NCBI GenBank assembly: GCA_018873245.2 | Contig: JAEMBT020000154.1 | Coordinates: 35,180-99,179 of the forward strand | From: Archegozetes longisetosus | Taxonomy: Eukaryota > Arthropoda > Arachnida > Sarcoptiformes > Trhypochthoniidae | Direction: 5' to 3' | Length of the DNA: 64,000 nucleotides | Shown here: positions 1 through 12,770 of the stretch, one piece after another | How the letters are laid out: each line of letters begins with the position of its first letter | Numbering within the stretch: the first letter of the stretch is position 1 | Made by a program: the position numbers and the translations under genes | The notes under the pieces: generated by a model | Told to the model about the DNA's origin: nothing | What the model saw: only the letters and a program-made list of their open reading frames with translations | Database searches by the model: none

Positions 1-760
1 TTGAGAAAATAGTTTAGGACATAAATATGAACCTAATTTACCAAATATCTACAAAAGATTCCTTTGTAAAATAATAAATTAAATAGATTCAATATTGAAT
101 TTGGAGATTTTTAGAGAATTTTATGATTTTCAAAATATATTACAATAATATCTCGGTATAATAAATTGCTGGGGCCCTAGATTCATATTCATTATAAATG
201 TGTTTCAATATTATGAATAACTCATTGTTTAATAGTATACTAGTATGTGAAGCATTTATTGCAAACGTGCCGAGTAGTATTTAGATAACGTTTAGATGTA
301 TACTTAGCGTAACTGTTACTTATTTCACTATTTTTTGACTAACACCTTGGTGTAAAATAAGAGTTTGCGCTCAGTAAACATCTTAACAATTATTTAAATA
401 CTACCCGGACTGCGTTTAAAATAATTGCTCTACATATGTTTAGAGCATGACTTGCTTTTCACTTCTTTGAAGCTCACTATATCGTCGCCTTTAAACTATA
501 CTATCCTATTTGTAATGTTATTTCAATCAGAGTTACGACAGTTTAGTCCAAAGTGACAATACGAAGATTCGATATATAGAGGTATTAATGTATTTTTTCA
601 CCATAATATAGTATTACTTTATGATTACTTATAATATGGATAATTGAAGACTTTGATTTATGATGCCGAATATGTTAACAAATCATGCGTTTTTCTGGTC
701 AATGGTATGAATCGAAAAATTTTTGTCACATTAGGGAATAGGCAGTTGTAGGATGTTGTT
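1..760. other. AT-rich sequence, no gene seen
   Basis: I read both strands here for the missing 3' exons of the neighbouring protease, in particular the Gly-Thr-Ser-Met-Ala block around the catalytic serine, and found none. Those exons may lie left of the window or be lost. Nothing else is recognisable. Confidence 0.5.
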
Positions 761-839
761 GGGCTCATGATTTTTCCGATAATTTAATTAAATTGTCGGT
801 CGTAAGTATTCGCTTAAATATTCACGTATATATTGTTAC

Positions 840-3800
840 CTATGATTACATGCAGAGTAATTTGAGTTCCCAGCAGCTACTACTACTGTTATGCCCGCTT
901 TGACGGCCTATTTATTAATAAAAAAATTCTATATATTCTAAAGTTTTTATGTATAAATATGATAAAAAATTTATATATTTAATAAATCCAATGACCACCG
1001 GATTAAGCTTACATTCTGGACTGCTATCTCAGATAAACTTGGTTGACCCTGTGCCCTACTCCCCAAAGACATATTAATCACAGACTTGGGCTGTCAATAG
1101 AATGATTGTCAATTTAGAAGAGATATTCATTAAGTGGAAAAATAAATTAGTGCAAACTTACTTTTGCGTTCTTTGTGACCCAATCAACACCAGCAGCTAC
1201 ACCGCTATAATAATCAACAATCTCTTATTAAACAAAGTTCCAAAATTTCAAAACCACATTAAACCATCAACGGATGAATGGATTCGTACCTTGTAGATCC
1301 ACTACCATTTTGAGCCAAAACTTTAATGGAAACGATTAACGCATTCTTCGCGATACCATAAGTGGTGCCCGCAGCAGTTCCCGCGACGTGAGTTCCATGA
1401 CCTGTGATTGTGTATTTAACAACGGGTGAAGATATGTATTTTGAATTGTAATTTTCTATATTATTTAAATATATACATAAAAGGCTGAAGGTTGGAAGGA
1501 CTTATAGCACATTATATTGAAATGATGAAATGGAAACTAAGTTTTTGTCAATAATAGTTCAAAAGCTATCCTTTTATGGTTGTTCGACTATTGCGCAATG
1601 TATAGAATATCATTTTAAGATCGATTTTCTCTCAATACATGTGCAAAATATATTTTTTTACAAAAATCATAAATATTGTTAATTAAACAGGACAAAACTA
1701 ATAATTTTATAAAAATGGATAGTAATAATAGTTTTTTACAAAAAATATCATTTAACACGTGTTTATGTTCATGTGATCGGTCTTTCTTTTAAAAATTAAA
1801 ATATTGTTCGGATTCCATGACAACTCAAAATCATAAAGAGATCGACCAAAAATCATCGCAATAGAATGATAACGAAATCACTTGATAAGCTAAGAAATAC
1901 AGAAGAGTTCAATATCTTGTGTGATGTTTTATATGAATATTTTTTTAATAACCTTTAGAAATACGTAAATCAATACGTGTTGTAGAACAAAGATAAAAAT
2001 GATAGCTTCTGGGTAAATAAGGGAATTTATACTTTTGTTATGGCTATAACTTAATATTCTCATTGAAACATTCTGACTGCACTTTACGCATAAAATATGA
2101 TTCGAATATTTAAAACAAAATCTGATAGAGAGTTTAACTTAAGACAAATCCTTTTGATTTTCAATTCTTCATACGATTTCATGGGGTTCGAAAATTTGCG
2201 AAGCTTTTGCTAAATAAGCTTAATTACTATAGTCACCTTAAAAGAAACGAACATAAATTGCAATTTTTTAACTAGAAATCAATTTACATGAAAATTTAAA
2301 GTTAATTAGAGTGATTATCAACGGTCAAAATAAGATCACTAATTCATTGATAGTAGACTCTCTATGGCTGCACACTATTTTGTACTCATATCTCTCGAGA
2401 GGTTATGGTAGCTTTTTCGGGTCGCTAAAAGTAATCACTGACTAATTTTTTAAGGGAATAAAAATTACAATTTTTGGATCGTTTTACTTGACCGATAACA
2501 GGATAATACTAAGTTTACATTAAACCAATGCTCAAGGAGTGTCTAAATCTTCTCGAAATTATATGAATTTTCACTCAATTATAAACCCTGTAGATATTCA
2601 TCGGGGAATAGAAATGCATTGCTGGAGTGTAATACTTTATGAGTTCGCATTATTCAAGTAATGGCTTAATTTTTGTTTAGCTGAATCAGACAATCCAATA
2701 AATAAATTTAAGGATGTATAGCCCTAAATGATTCATCAATCCTATGATATAATGTGAGATTTCACAAACTCTGTAAGTTCATGTTTAGAGAGTAAAGGAA
2801 AAATACCGTTTAAGTCATCATCTATCTCGTCAGTTATTGCATTGAAACCGTATGAAGCACGACCTCCGAAGTCGATGTGATCTATTTTGACTCCCTGTTA
2901 ATTCAATAGTGATTTAAGATGTTCAATCTATATATTCGTTTTAGGCGGTTGATTTTTCACTTACTGTATCGACAACATAAACGGTGGAACCGTTGCCTGC
3001 TCTCAAATCATAGTTATAGTAGTAAGTACTGTCTTCAAAGCTTAACTTATTACGCGTTGATGTTCGCGCTAAACCCCACGGAGAGCCAGTTTGTGTAATG
3101 AATTCGTCAGCTGTAACGATTTGATCACTTTCGATGAACTCGACCTTTAGATTCAAATAAAAGCCTAATTATAATTAGCTTAACATAGATACATTAAGAT
3201 CGTGCTAGCTCTAGATAGATTAGCGCACTAGTTCTATTATCATTTACAACATATTCTTTTTCTATTTAATTACTACTACACATAAGTGCTCATATATTGG
3301 GTCATATACTTATAACGAGTATAGTGAGGGTATGCGATAAACTTCTATAAGATCAAAATTTGATACCCATTCCATTCCAAGCTTGATATGAATGATACCC
3401 GACTTATCAGACTAAGCATTATTAAGGTAGTACAGTATATTAAATTTAGTAAGCTTAAGTAGGTAGGGGGGATGACACGCAAGGAGAGCTTTAGAGTTGG
3501 GACAGCTACCAAATTTTGACCAAGCTAAAGTGTTTCTTATACTTCCTTTGTACCATTAAAAGATTAGTACAAAGTTTCATATTTCTATCTCTTGTATATC
3601 TATATTTTAAGATGACATATGAAAAAATAGATCTTCAATAATAGACAAGTAAGATAGATACGCCTACTTTATCAATACTTTTACATGGAATAAGTAGAGC
3701 TTTTATAATAATCTATCGTTATTCTACCTCTATCATAGTCATTTTTAAAGATTTTAGAAACACTACTGTTAAGTCCAAATTGATCTTTTCTTCAAAGTAC

Positions 3801-4541
3801 TGATCTTATTCAGAAATAATCCTAGCCTGCATAAACTTTTGGTATTTTTTCAAATCTCATGAGGATCATCAACATTTTTTAAATGCTAATATAAAGCTAT
3901 TTCAATGGAACGTTGTTTCCCTTTTATAACTGCAACATTACCCAAGATGTTATGATTAGGGTTAAACACATTCTTCTTTCTAGTAAACTGGTGTTGCATT
4001 TCTCTTTATCAGATAAAACTAGTTAATAGTTCATGATAGTATTAGATAATAGAGAAAAAGAACATTTGCTTATGAAAAATAGATTACATAAGTTTCGTGC
4101 ACTCGACACTTGGGGTCCTTTTCCAGGTCTAACGTTCGGTTGGAATAGCTTTATTTATACTCTCCGCAGATTCGAATGTAAAAAACCTCCAATAGACTCT
4201 CAGCATTATTGGTCACTTATAAACTTTTAAATATGGTTGAAAATACGAACCTCAGGTATTGAGTTGAGTATTTGCAATTGATTTTCGTCCAATTGAGCTG
4301 AAAAGCCATTCACAGCGGTGTCGTATATGAATCCAACATTCTCTTTCAATGGCATCAAAACTCCATCGTTTCTTCGCAATGAATGGCTATTTACAAAACC
4401 TCTCGATTCTATACCATCCTTCAATTTAATTAAATACCGACCGGGAATCACACTCTCGTCAGAGAAATGGCGTATTTCAGCAGATAATATGCTAATCAAC
4501 GAAACAGTTGTACAAAATAATAAGGCTTTCATTTCGATCAT
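840..4541 (-). CDS. Proteinase K-like subtilisin (S8A) gene, 3' part missing
   Basis: Secreted serine endopeptidase with an I9 propeptide. Seven exons with GT-AG borders read in phase: 4251-4541, 2965-3144, 2807-2894, 1290-1401, 1162-1204, 1013-1090 and 840-907. Exon 1 gives the start Met, a hydrophobic signal peptide and most of the I9 inhibitor domain, which ends in exon 2 ([11 protein letters not shown]). Exon 2 then carries the mature start (SPWGLAR) and the catalytic Asp block (VYVVDT). Exon 4 holds the catalytic His block ([12 protein letters not shown]). Exon 5 reads [14 protein letters not shown], exon 6 SVINMSLG, and exon 7 the oxyanion-hole Asn block ([11 protein letters not shown]). 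The catalytic Ser exon is not visible. A candidate exon 8 begins at 763 with Ser-Pro but soon loses similarity and would need a one-base shift, so the gene may be truncated, decayed or continued outside the window. Exon boundaries are my own reading without transcripts. The family call is strong; activity is unproven. Confidence 0.88.
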
Positions 4542-4605
4542 TAAACGAAAATTTTACTAGTGCTATACGACTCTAAAGAATGATTTTTTTACTTCAAAGA
4601 GGTTA

Positions 4606-4613
4606 TTTTTATA
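4606..4613 (-). promoter_or_regulatory. Candidate TATA box of the protease gene
   Basis: TATAAAAA on the minus strand, 65 bases upstream of the first Met codon at 4541. That leaves room for a transcription start about 30 bases downstream and a short leader. Assigned from position and sequence only. Confidence 0.4.
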
Positions 4614-5057
4614 CTCAATTTTGTCATTTCTGCTATATAAAAATTTATTACCGATGAAGATAGCGTTAACTACTCATTTAGTAATAAATTCTGAAATAAA
4701 TTAAAAAAAAGTTATAATTATATTTTTTTATGTCCAAAGCTATAACCTGTGGTGGGGTTGAGGGAGATTTAGCCCTTTAGATATCCTTAAATTGTGGAAC
4801 TCGGATTCTTAGAGACTATGGCAGAAATATAAGACTGCTTTCTAAAAGATAAAATACACTCAAACCTCCATAATCTGACACAATATTTTGCTATCACCAT
4901 GTGATATTTATGTAGGTTGTCGGTTTGTAGAAAAATCTCTTTAATTCGACATGTCGGAATAAAGAGGTATAATTTTAAGTGCGTTGATAATAAAATCAAT
5001 TATTATTATTTAGAAACTTAGAAATAACTAAAAGACCTCTCAATTAGAGTATAAACT

Positions 5058-5482
5058 TGAAAACCCGAAACCGAGCAGACCCGTACGAAACCGAAACCGA
5101 AAAAGGTTCGGGTCGGGTCGAAAACTTTCGGTTTCGGTTTGGGTCGGTTTCTTAAATTTTGAAACGGGTCTGTAAGGATTGGTTTAAAAATAATTATTGC
5201 AAATAAGTATTGGTCTTCAAAGTCTATTCAAATGCAAGTAAAATAGTGACTTATGAAACTGTAATATAATATCTATTTTACAAACGCATTGCAAACGAAT
5301 GAGTAATACATTCTGTATTTCTTTGTGTACTTAATGCGACACAAATGATCAAAATGAGTGAATCGGATGCAGAAGAATGTGATTTAAGTGAAAAAAAAGT
5401 GGTCAAACCAAAAGACAAAAATCTTTTTACTTTAAAAATTACTCTTTCTTTAATACGGTTTCGGTTCGGGTCGTTTCCTGAA
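5058..5482. repeat. CCGAAACCGA-type repeat block, possible decayed MITE
   Basis: From 5058 to 5166 short units of the type cccgaaaccg are followed by their reverse complements (cggtttcggttcggg), which makes an imperfect palindrome. A further inverted copy lies at 5455-5482. Such GC-richer subterminal repeats are common at ends of hAT-like MITEs. No target duplication was found, so the class is a guess. The stretch between them has a short open frame without recognisable content. Confidence 0.4.
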
Positions 5483-6970
5483 AATACCTATAAGTTTATA
5501 CTCTACTCTCAATTAAAAAAATTCATTCAAAGTGGCTTGTCAGGCTTTACATTTTTTCTTAACAGTAGCTTCTAATGTGTCTTTTATACTTCCAACGTTT
5601 TGAATCAGCTCAGGATGCTTTGGTTGAGAAAATATGGATAATTTATTTATCATCAGAAATGATTTATTCGAACCAAAGAAACACATCTCGAGTGTATTAA
5701 ATAGGCACCTCAGTGTCGAATTGTAGAGGTTCTAATGAATAGGAGATAACTATTGAAGGAAAAGACTATTGTCGGATTACGGAGTATGGAGGTGTCGAAT
5801 TGAAGAGGTTTTTATAATACAAACTTCTATGTAAGAATTTTTGGAAATAAGATAAAGTCGAGTTTAGTTTAAATGTTAACTCAAATTTTGAGAATAAAAA
5901 TCAACACTTGACTCACTACTGATAATTATAATTGATATTTATTGACTCAGATGTTGTGAATAAGTTATATAATAAAAGATACAATTGTAACAAACATTAG
6001 AATCTAGTCAGGAAACAAGATAACAATATTCTGTGGGCTTCAGGAGTTATTGACATGACTTTATTGAATTTACTAATTAATTATAAACGGGTGCGATAAT
6101 TAAGATTTTACGTTTTGCTGAAGCATGCTTTTGAACTTTAATGAACTTTACTGACTCAGAAAGTGCATCAAATCATTTGATTATCAGTGATCATTGGTCG
6201 TTCACTACTTTAAAATTAAATGATTCATATTTTAAGTTTAATAGTAACTCAATGAATGAGCAAGCCATTAAAAGTTTGCTCTTCACGCATCAGTTTGGGA
6301 TTAACAAAAGTAGAACTATTTGATGGTAGCTGTACTAAGTCTTATTTATTTTTCAAATCAAATTATGATTTACAACAGGTTAAACTTCGAAGTCAAATGA
6401 GAGCCAACTCCGAGTTATACAAAAATCTATTCAAACAATTAATGATTGTAGATTAATTCAATCAATTAATCTCAGCTACGAAATCGATGACTGTTTTGAG
6501 ACTCAGTCAATGAGTATTTAGTTTTCGCTAAGCAATTACTACAAGAGTGGAAGAAAGAGTTAATAGAAGAAAAAAGTATTTAGATTTACTTAAACAAAAA
6601 TGCTTGCGTTCAAAAGGCACATCGATATATCGCTTCTAAACAACTAGCATCCAGATAACTGCAATAAACAATAAGAAATTTGATTGAAAAAGTAAGCACA
6701 TAATCAAAGTCAAAAATAAGAAAATCAGTAGAAATGGAAGTTCAGACCAGATTGATATGCATCTCAAGTGATGCTCCATATTGTCTACACAATTAAATCA
6801 TAAATCAGGTTAAACTTGTCTAACTTGAACACAGTTCAATTTCTTTCAAAAACGATAAAAGTAAGCCTTCATTCTCTGTGGATTTATTTAGTCTATTTTT
6901 AAAATGACTGCATATGAAAGTTAGAAAGATTTGACTGTAATTGTTTTGTCATGTAATTACAATATCGCTC
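5483..6970. other. AT-rich sequence, no gene seen
   Basis: Only short open frames without recognisable domains or convincing splice sites, and no inverted repeat of note. Confidence 0.4.
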
Positions 6971-6974
6971 ATAC

Positions 6975-7346
6975 CGTTTCCTTATCATTAATGGAGAAAC
7001 AACAGAGCATCATACCCACAACTATCGATAAGACTAACATCCAGAGAATCAGCATTTTTTGATTATCCTAAACACATGCGTAAAAACAAAATAAAACTAG
7101 GTATTAGCAAAAGACAGATTAAATATTTAGATTTGAATTGATTTGTTGATCCATTAATAACTATACGACACGAAGTATCACAACAAATATTACGGATGCG
7201 ATGACATACAGGTCAGAAAACAACAGCAATAATATACTTAAGATAACTAAGACTAAAGGATGAGAACAGCAACAAATTAGCATTAGAAAAACAATTAGTA
7301 TCATCAAATACAAAGCATTCCATTTGTGAAGGAGCGTAAAGGACAA
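6975..7346 (-). CDS. Possible exons of a small multi-pass membrane protein
   Basis: On the minus strand 6975-7067 is a clean 31-codon exon: acceptor TTTAG, then a hydrophobic helix (MLILWMLVLSIVVGMML) ending in polar residues, then donor GTATGA. Upstream, an open frame with Met at 7346 runs to a possible donor GTATAG at 7166. Within it a pyrimidine-rich tract ending TTTAG at 7253 could be another acceptor. Joining 7167 to 7067 keeps the frame and gives two or three consecutive hydrophobic segments. The spacing resembles small arthropod tetraspan families of the LAPTM or DUF7027 kind, but no family signature is seen. AT-rich DNA can encode hydrophobic stretches by chance, so this is tentative. 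Confidence 0.3.
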
Positions 7347-7689
7347 AAATGGTTTAATTCAAGCATTTGCCTACTAAATGTTAGAATAGATTTACGTTGA
7401 TTAATAAGTTGATCAAACTTAAATTTGAATTTTGGTCTGACCACCTCATTGAAACAAGCCAATTATCGGAACTAATCTCAAGTTTTAATACATTTGACTG
7501 AAGTTACTGAATAACATGTTACTGTAATGAATAGAAAAATGAATTTAGAAATTTATTTGTTTCAAGTTGAACGAGCATCAAACTTGATCTGAGTACTTAA
7601 AATTATTCCGATTCTCGATGCGATTCTATGAATATTTCAGAGTAAATGTAGAAAACTGGTTTCCACTACACTGCTTACAACATAAAATA

Positions 7690-8383
7690 CAGGGTGACAA
7701 TAAATGGACGCTCCTAAAATAAAGTTTTATTTCTCGAAAACTACAAAAGCTATAAACAAAATTTCAACAGCAGATTGAACTACATCTGCTGGAGTTTATG
7801 TGATGATAAAATTAGAAACTTAAGCTACAACTACGGGAATTTATATGATATGCTCAATGTAGTACCATTTCTTGTAGTTATGTGACGCAGCCGAACGACG
7901 AGATTTTTGATAAATTCATCGATTCGGACTCATGAGAAGAAGCATGGTTCATGCAAAATAGTGTGAGACTTCATCGAACAAGAGACGTGTTTGAGCTTCT
8001 CAACGAGTATTTCGATGCTAGAGTTATTGTCCTGGATATCAATAATGTATACGGAAAACGAATTAATTGGCCTTTTTATTCGCTAGATCTGAACCCTTGC
8101 GACTTCTTGTGAAGCTGTCTTAAAGATAAAGTCTATGTAAAAAATCCGAAAACCTTCGAGGAGCTCATGTATTCCATCTAGAATTAAATTGAAAAGATCT
8201 CCGATTTGGCTCTAGAAGTTGTTATCCACAATTTCATCTACCGGCTGCGTCACGTGATTACAAGTAGTGGCACTCACATTGAGCATGTCATATAAATTCT
8301 CGCAGTTGTAGTTTAAGTTTCTAGCTTTTGTAGTTTTGAGAAAAGAAACTTTATTTTGGGAGCCTCCATTTGTTGTCACTCTG
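7690..8383. mobile_element. Deleted Tc1/mariner element with transposase remnant
   Basis: The ends are inverted repeats of about 60 bases (cagggtgacaataaatgg at the left, its near-complement at the right) flanked by TA on both sides, the mariner target duplication. Between them, plus-strand frames around 7950-8180 keep pieces typical of a mariner-family transposase 3' half: a QNSVRLHRTRDV-like block, WPFYSLDLNPCDFL and LKDKVYVKNPKTFEEL. The frame is broken by stops and the N-terminal half is gone. Non-autonomous relic; the exact family is not resolved. Confidence 0.85.
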
Positions 8384-9440
8384 TACATCTTATGTATACG
8401 AGTCTTATCATAGAAGAAATCATGATTTAAATCTTTTAGGCTGATTACAGTTCAGATCTGATCTTTAGTTTTGAATTATTGCGATCAATCATGATATTCA
8501 TGAATCTTAAAAATATAAAAGGATTTGAGGATTCGATCACTTTAGATAATCATCTAAAAACAAATTAGATCTTGTTTTTGAAATATCTCTCGAGTAATAA
8601 TTATGCAAAGTTTGTCATTTGAATTAGCAAAATAATTCAACGTAAATTAATATTTGACTGATCAAAATTTTCAACGCCCAATTTCTGGAAGAACTCGGAT
8701 ATCTTTTAACATTAGTATCTATAAATGTTTCAAAATCATTTTCGATGAAAATTTTCAACTAATTCTGTTTGATTATTTTACTGATTGAATCAGTTTTTAA
8801 GAGTTAGAGTATTTCAGCGATATAACGTAAAACCAACTGATCTGATGATCGATCGTTAATTGCAATCAATGATCTTTAGTCGATTTTCGTCTCAGTTCTG
8901 CCACTAATAAAGAAATCTTCTGACTACTATCACTAAATTGATAACACTTTTGAACTAATATCCTAATCTTGTTGAAGAGTGAATTAGTTTTACTGACTGA
9001 TCGAAACAAACTAGTTTCAAAGTGATTTGGTCTCACATCAACATTTTTAGTATTAATTTGGTTTTTGTGAATCAAACTCTAATAACAAGATCTGATAACT
9101 TGAATGCAACAAATCGTCGTTCTGGAATTATACAATCTTATCTCAAAAAAATGATGAAAAAAGTTTTGAGAAAAACGTATTTGAAGTTTGAAACATAAAA
9201 TAAACCAAACTACAAAATTTTCGAATAATCTCAATATATCAAATAAGAGGTAAATATGTTCCCTCGAAAATTAATTTATCAAAATTCTATGTATTTCGTG
9301 TAAACATAAGGATTTATTTAGAGAATTGAATAAGTATTTTGGCTTTAACTTTAATTTTCTTAAAAATTTTGAGGATATACTGCACTGTCACTAAAATTAC
9401 AAAACTTCCACGATATTGTAGCAAAATTTTTTCTGGAAGA
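8384..9440. other. AT-rich sequence, no gene seen
   Basis: Short frames only, on either strand, with no recognisable product and no clear repeat. Confidence 0.4.
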
Positions 9441-10136
9441 TTAAAATTTGAATAAAATACAAATAATTTTGTATTTTTCATGAAAAATTTTATCTGAAAA
9501 AATATCAGTCAAATAATTGGCTAAAAAATCTTTTATACAGAAATTTAAACTAATACTGAGCAAATGAACATATTTCTGAAATTGTTTGCAAATATTTTGT
9601 AAATAAGACTTTTCTTCGTTTGGACACCAATTGACTATTGAATTTGTCTTTTTCTTCTCTTCGGAGATAAAAATTTTCTTTCTATTAATTTTAGGCCCAG
9701 GAAAGTCTATTTTGTGAATATTTACATTGGCTTTTGAACTTCTTTTATAACTTCTTGTGTTTACTTTCATGAAGTTTGAATCAGGAGATGGTCGAAATTC
9801 AACCTCAAATAGATTTTATGTAATTTTCAATTGAAATATTTTTGTGAACGGAATCGATTTATAGTTGAATAATTTAGCACAAGTTTGATAACCTTTAAAA
9901 TCTTTTTTAAGTTTAATAACAGTCAAAGGATTTTTCCTTTTAGCGTTTTTAATGAGGTCACAAACTTTTTCTAATGAAAAAGCTTCTTTGTTTTTGAAAC
10001 TCTTTTCAGTCAAACTATGAATATTGTCTACTTCTTGTGCGCATTCATGACCGGGAACGGAAAATTCCAGTATAATTTCTTTCAAGTTAAGATAATTTTT
10101 CATTAAATGGGTTAAGGCTCTGATAAGTCTGATCAT
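9441..10136 (-). pseudogene. Relic of a transposon-type protein (DUF7869-like C-terminus)
   Basis: A single minus-strand frame of 232 codons interrupted by one TAA at 9816-9818; the frame is the same on both sides. The N-terminal part has the pattern SVPGHECAQEVDNIHSLTEK, which matches the conserved H...E-D-x-x-H-S-x-x-E block of the C-terminal domain found in many arthropod transposon-like proteins (DUF7869 as I recall it). The second part ends with a Pro-Asn-Glu-Glu-Lys-x-Tyr block also typical of the C-terminus of that family. The 5' part is missing: just upstream the sequence becomes the repeat that starts at about 10118. Probably an inactive remnant. The family name is from memory; the broken frame is directly visible. 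Confidence 0.5.
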
Positions 10137-10363
10137 GAATTGAGAATTACTTTACTTTTGAGAAATCTCATAAATAGGATAAAAATTTGAAGTTCAGTAA
10201 ACTAAGATCAATCATTGCCTTATTAATTGTAGGCCACGACCATAACACAGAGCGTAATATTAAGAGAAAACTATTAACAAATGATATTAAGATCTAAACT
10301 ACCTCTAATTTGACCAAAAATTCATTTTTTAGAATGTGGTCTCATAGTTTGATATAACTTTAT

Positions 10364-10492
10364 GAGCCGTATTCTGAGTTCTTTTCTAAGCTCGATCTCG
10401 ACTCAAGTTAGACTTGGTGCCATTGAAATTTGTATTTTCAAGTCTAACTTAAGTTAAGATCGAGCTTAAGACAGAACTCAGAATACGACTCT
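10364..10492. mobile_element. Hairpin MITE, copy 1
   Basis: About 129 bases that fold almost completely on themselves: arms of about 50 bases beginning gagccgtattctgagttct, separated by a short centre. The equivalent place in B (near 46480) lacks it, so it inserted into the repeat after the paralogs split. No coding capacity. Confidence 0.85.
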
Positions 10493-10671
10493 ATATCTGA
10501 CATAATCACATGAATAGCTTACGTGTTTGTAACCCCTTTGCAAAGTTATTCAAGATAGTTAAATAGTAATTGAGTTTAATTGAAAACTGATTACTTTGAA
10601 AACATTTGAACTTTAATCTAAGAAAATTAGTTGTTATGAACTTTTGTGTATAATCAATTAGTGCACTTACT

Positions 10672-10885
10672 CTATAGTGTATTCCGTAGATCCTAATTTA
10701 TGTTGAAAAGTTTTGATTGTTGGCAGCGCGTGCCTTACATAAAACGTAAATTAGGGACAACTACTTTCAAGCTTTCTATTATAAATTTCTATTCAGAACT
10801 TGAAGACTACTGTTCCTGACCTATATTTAATGCAACGCACGTACTACCAGTGATGCACAACTTTTACATACGGAACACACTATAG
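10672..10885. mobile_element. Mariner-type MITE, copy 1
   Basis: Begins ctatagtgtattccgta and ends with the inverse tacggaacacactatag. Inside the ends, blocks resembling gttggcagcgcgtgc and its inverse continue the inverted repeat imperfectly for about 60 bases. No open frame. Other copies are at 20449-20628, 46063-46269 and 55413-55614, and half copies mark the edges of the large arms. Confidence 0.75.
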
Positions 10886-11326
10886 CTAGTGTTTAAATCA
10901 ACATTTAAACTTTAAATAATCTTAAACCAAATCGTTTTAGCACACCAAATCATAATCGCCAAAACTTAAGCGATGATCAGTTGAACTTTCAATCAATTTC
11001 TGTGAATCAACTGAAATAATTTGAGTAATGTACATGAGTAAAATAAACAAATAAAATATTTTAACGAATATGAAAATCTTTGTAAAATATATTTGACAGT
11101 TTTCGCACTTAATCTTGTTATTTGATTATCTCGAGCAAAGTGAAAAATCTCAATAGAAATTAAGGTTAAATAAGTTTTCTCTGAAAATGGCCTATATTTT
11201 TTCCGTTGAATAAGCTTGATCTTAACTAATCCTAAAACAATAACTATTTCTTAGGATTCAAGCAATAAAAGACAAAAGCTGAGTGAATTTGAATAGTATC
11301 TGTTTGATAGCACTTCACATCACTAT

Positions 11327-11370
11327 TAGCGATCGCTATTCCACCTCCAATTATGATAACACGTATGCAG
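11327..11370 (-). pseudogene. Decayed N-terminus of a flavoprotein-like gene, copy 1
   Basis: The minus strand reads R-V-I-I-I-G-G-G-I-A, a Rossmann dinucleotide-binding start. The codon before Arg is ATA here but ATG in the copy at 45576. No downstream flavoprotein sequence follows. Fragment only. Confidence 0.4.
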
Positions 11371-11927
11371 TTCATGTTCTTATACTAGGCATGGCTTCAC
11401 ACTGAAACTATCGGCAAATTAGGATTTCTTGAGTATATTCCCAATGCTCTGAGCCGTTACTGCGTACATCATGGTATGAAAACTAATCTGTTTTAAACTC
11501 GATACCGAAATCTTAATTTAATTCAATCGATTTCTCTCCACTCGTCACGCTCTTAACCAGAACTAATGAATTCCCGAAACAGATCTTATATTGATAAGAA
11601 CTATGCCGCTTATCTTATCATTTTTGATCAACTTTTCGGTACTTATGTTGATGAAAATGCGAAAGCAGTCTATGGTATCACCACAAGGGTAAGAAGATAC
11701 AACATGATACACCAATAGGCTTATTATTATACCCTAATTAATAGAAAAATGAAAAAGTCAGATAAATTGTGATGAGAATCACATAGGTTATTGGTTATAT
11801 TTGTGCGTAAATGATTGAAGTGTTTAAAGATTTTCTAAAAGTTAATTTTAAACTGTTTTAATGTCAATTAAAAGGTCTAGGTTAGAGACCTGGTTAGACA
11901 CCTGGCAATCCTAGGCTTGGCTTTAAG

Positions 11928-12055
11928 TGTGGACAGATGTCGATTACGAAGAAGTGCTTCGAACAGAGCTGCCTCTATGGCAAGTCACCTATACTTCGCT
12001 CAACCGCGTTATCACTCTGACCGGATTCTACCTGTTCACTAATCACTCGGAAGTG
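11928..12055 (+). pseudogene. Isolated exon-like fragment, product unknown
   Basis: A 128-base open stretch with acceptor TTTAAG before and a strong donor GTGAGT after. It is GC-richer than its surroundings. It reads WTDVDYEEVLRTELPLW, followed by a hydrophobic stretch ending LFTNHSEV, which suggests part of a membrane or secreted protein. I do not recognise the family and found no matching exons nearby that join in phase. It is absent from the related B and B' arms. Probably an orphan exon of a gene broken by rearrangement. Confidence 0.4.
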
Positions 12056-12437
12056 GTGAGTAATTCAATCTATTAAAACTAAATAATTCAGAGTTTATTA
12101 GATTACTACTAAAATACAATCATAAAATATATGAACAATAAATTTCATATATTATGAAAATATTAATTGATAGCATTCTTGGAAATAACTAATTTCTAGT
12201 AGTTATCTATAGTTTAAATTTTCGAAAAAAACTATTCGGAGGAATGTCTTACATTATAATCACATTCACGGCAATCGCTGCTATTTATGATACGATTTAA
12301 TATGTTTGATATCTTTTATTACAATTTGTTAGTAGTTCAATCGTTAAGCCTTTCGCAGTTTCGATCGAATACTTGCGTTGTATTTTATATTATCCTTTAA
12401 AGCTATTCGTAATTTCGTGGAATAAACATTCAGCAGA

Positions 12438-12770
12438 TTTTAACATTTATATGAAAACTTTCTTCACTTTTCCAAATATCATTATCATTGATAATGTTCA
12501 CTATATTATGCTGGTATTATGCGATCTCTGTTGTCGTTTAGCTATTGATTTCATTACTTAATATAAGTCGAAATTTGGTCATCCAATAATAATAGTTTGA
12601 AACAAGACATGATCGTATTAGCAGTTAAGAATTCGATGCCTTCTAAGTATGCAATTTTAATGAAAAATCTGATATCGATATCGATGTTAGTCTTATTGAG
12701 TGTTATGCTTCTTATATGCTGTTGGATTTGATGTTTAAATCCGCATATGATGTAGCAGTGATGTAAGTGT
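12438..12770 (+). pseudogene. Diverged copy of the B-arm membrane-protein fragment
   Basis: Matches 57214-57526 on the plus strand, from a Met-Lys-x-Phe-Phe-Thr-Phe start through to the Ala-Val end, but with in-frame stops (for example at 12559) and small indels. In the other copies the same stretch is open and predicts two hydrophobic segments. Non-coding here. Confidence 0.5.

Noticed and set aside
5345-5575. 76-codon frame starting MIKMSESDAEE
   Set aside because: Overlaps the CCGAAACC repeat block and has no recognisable content.
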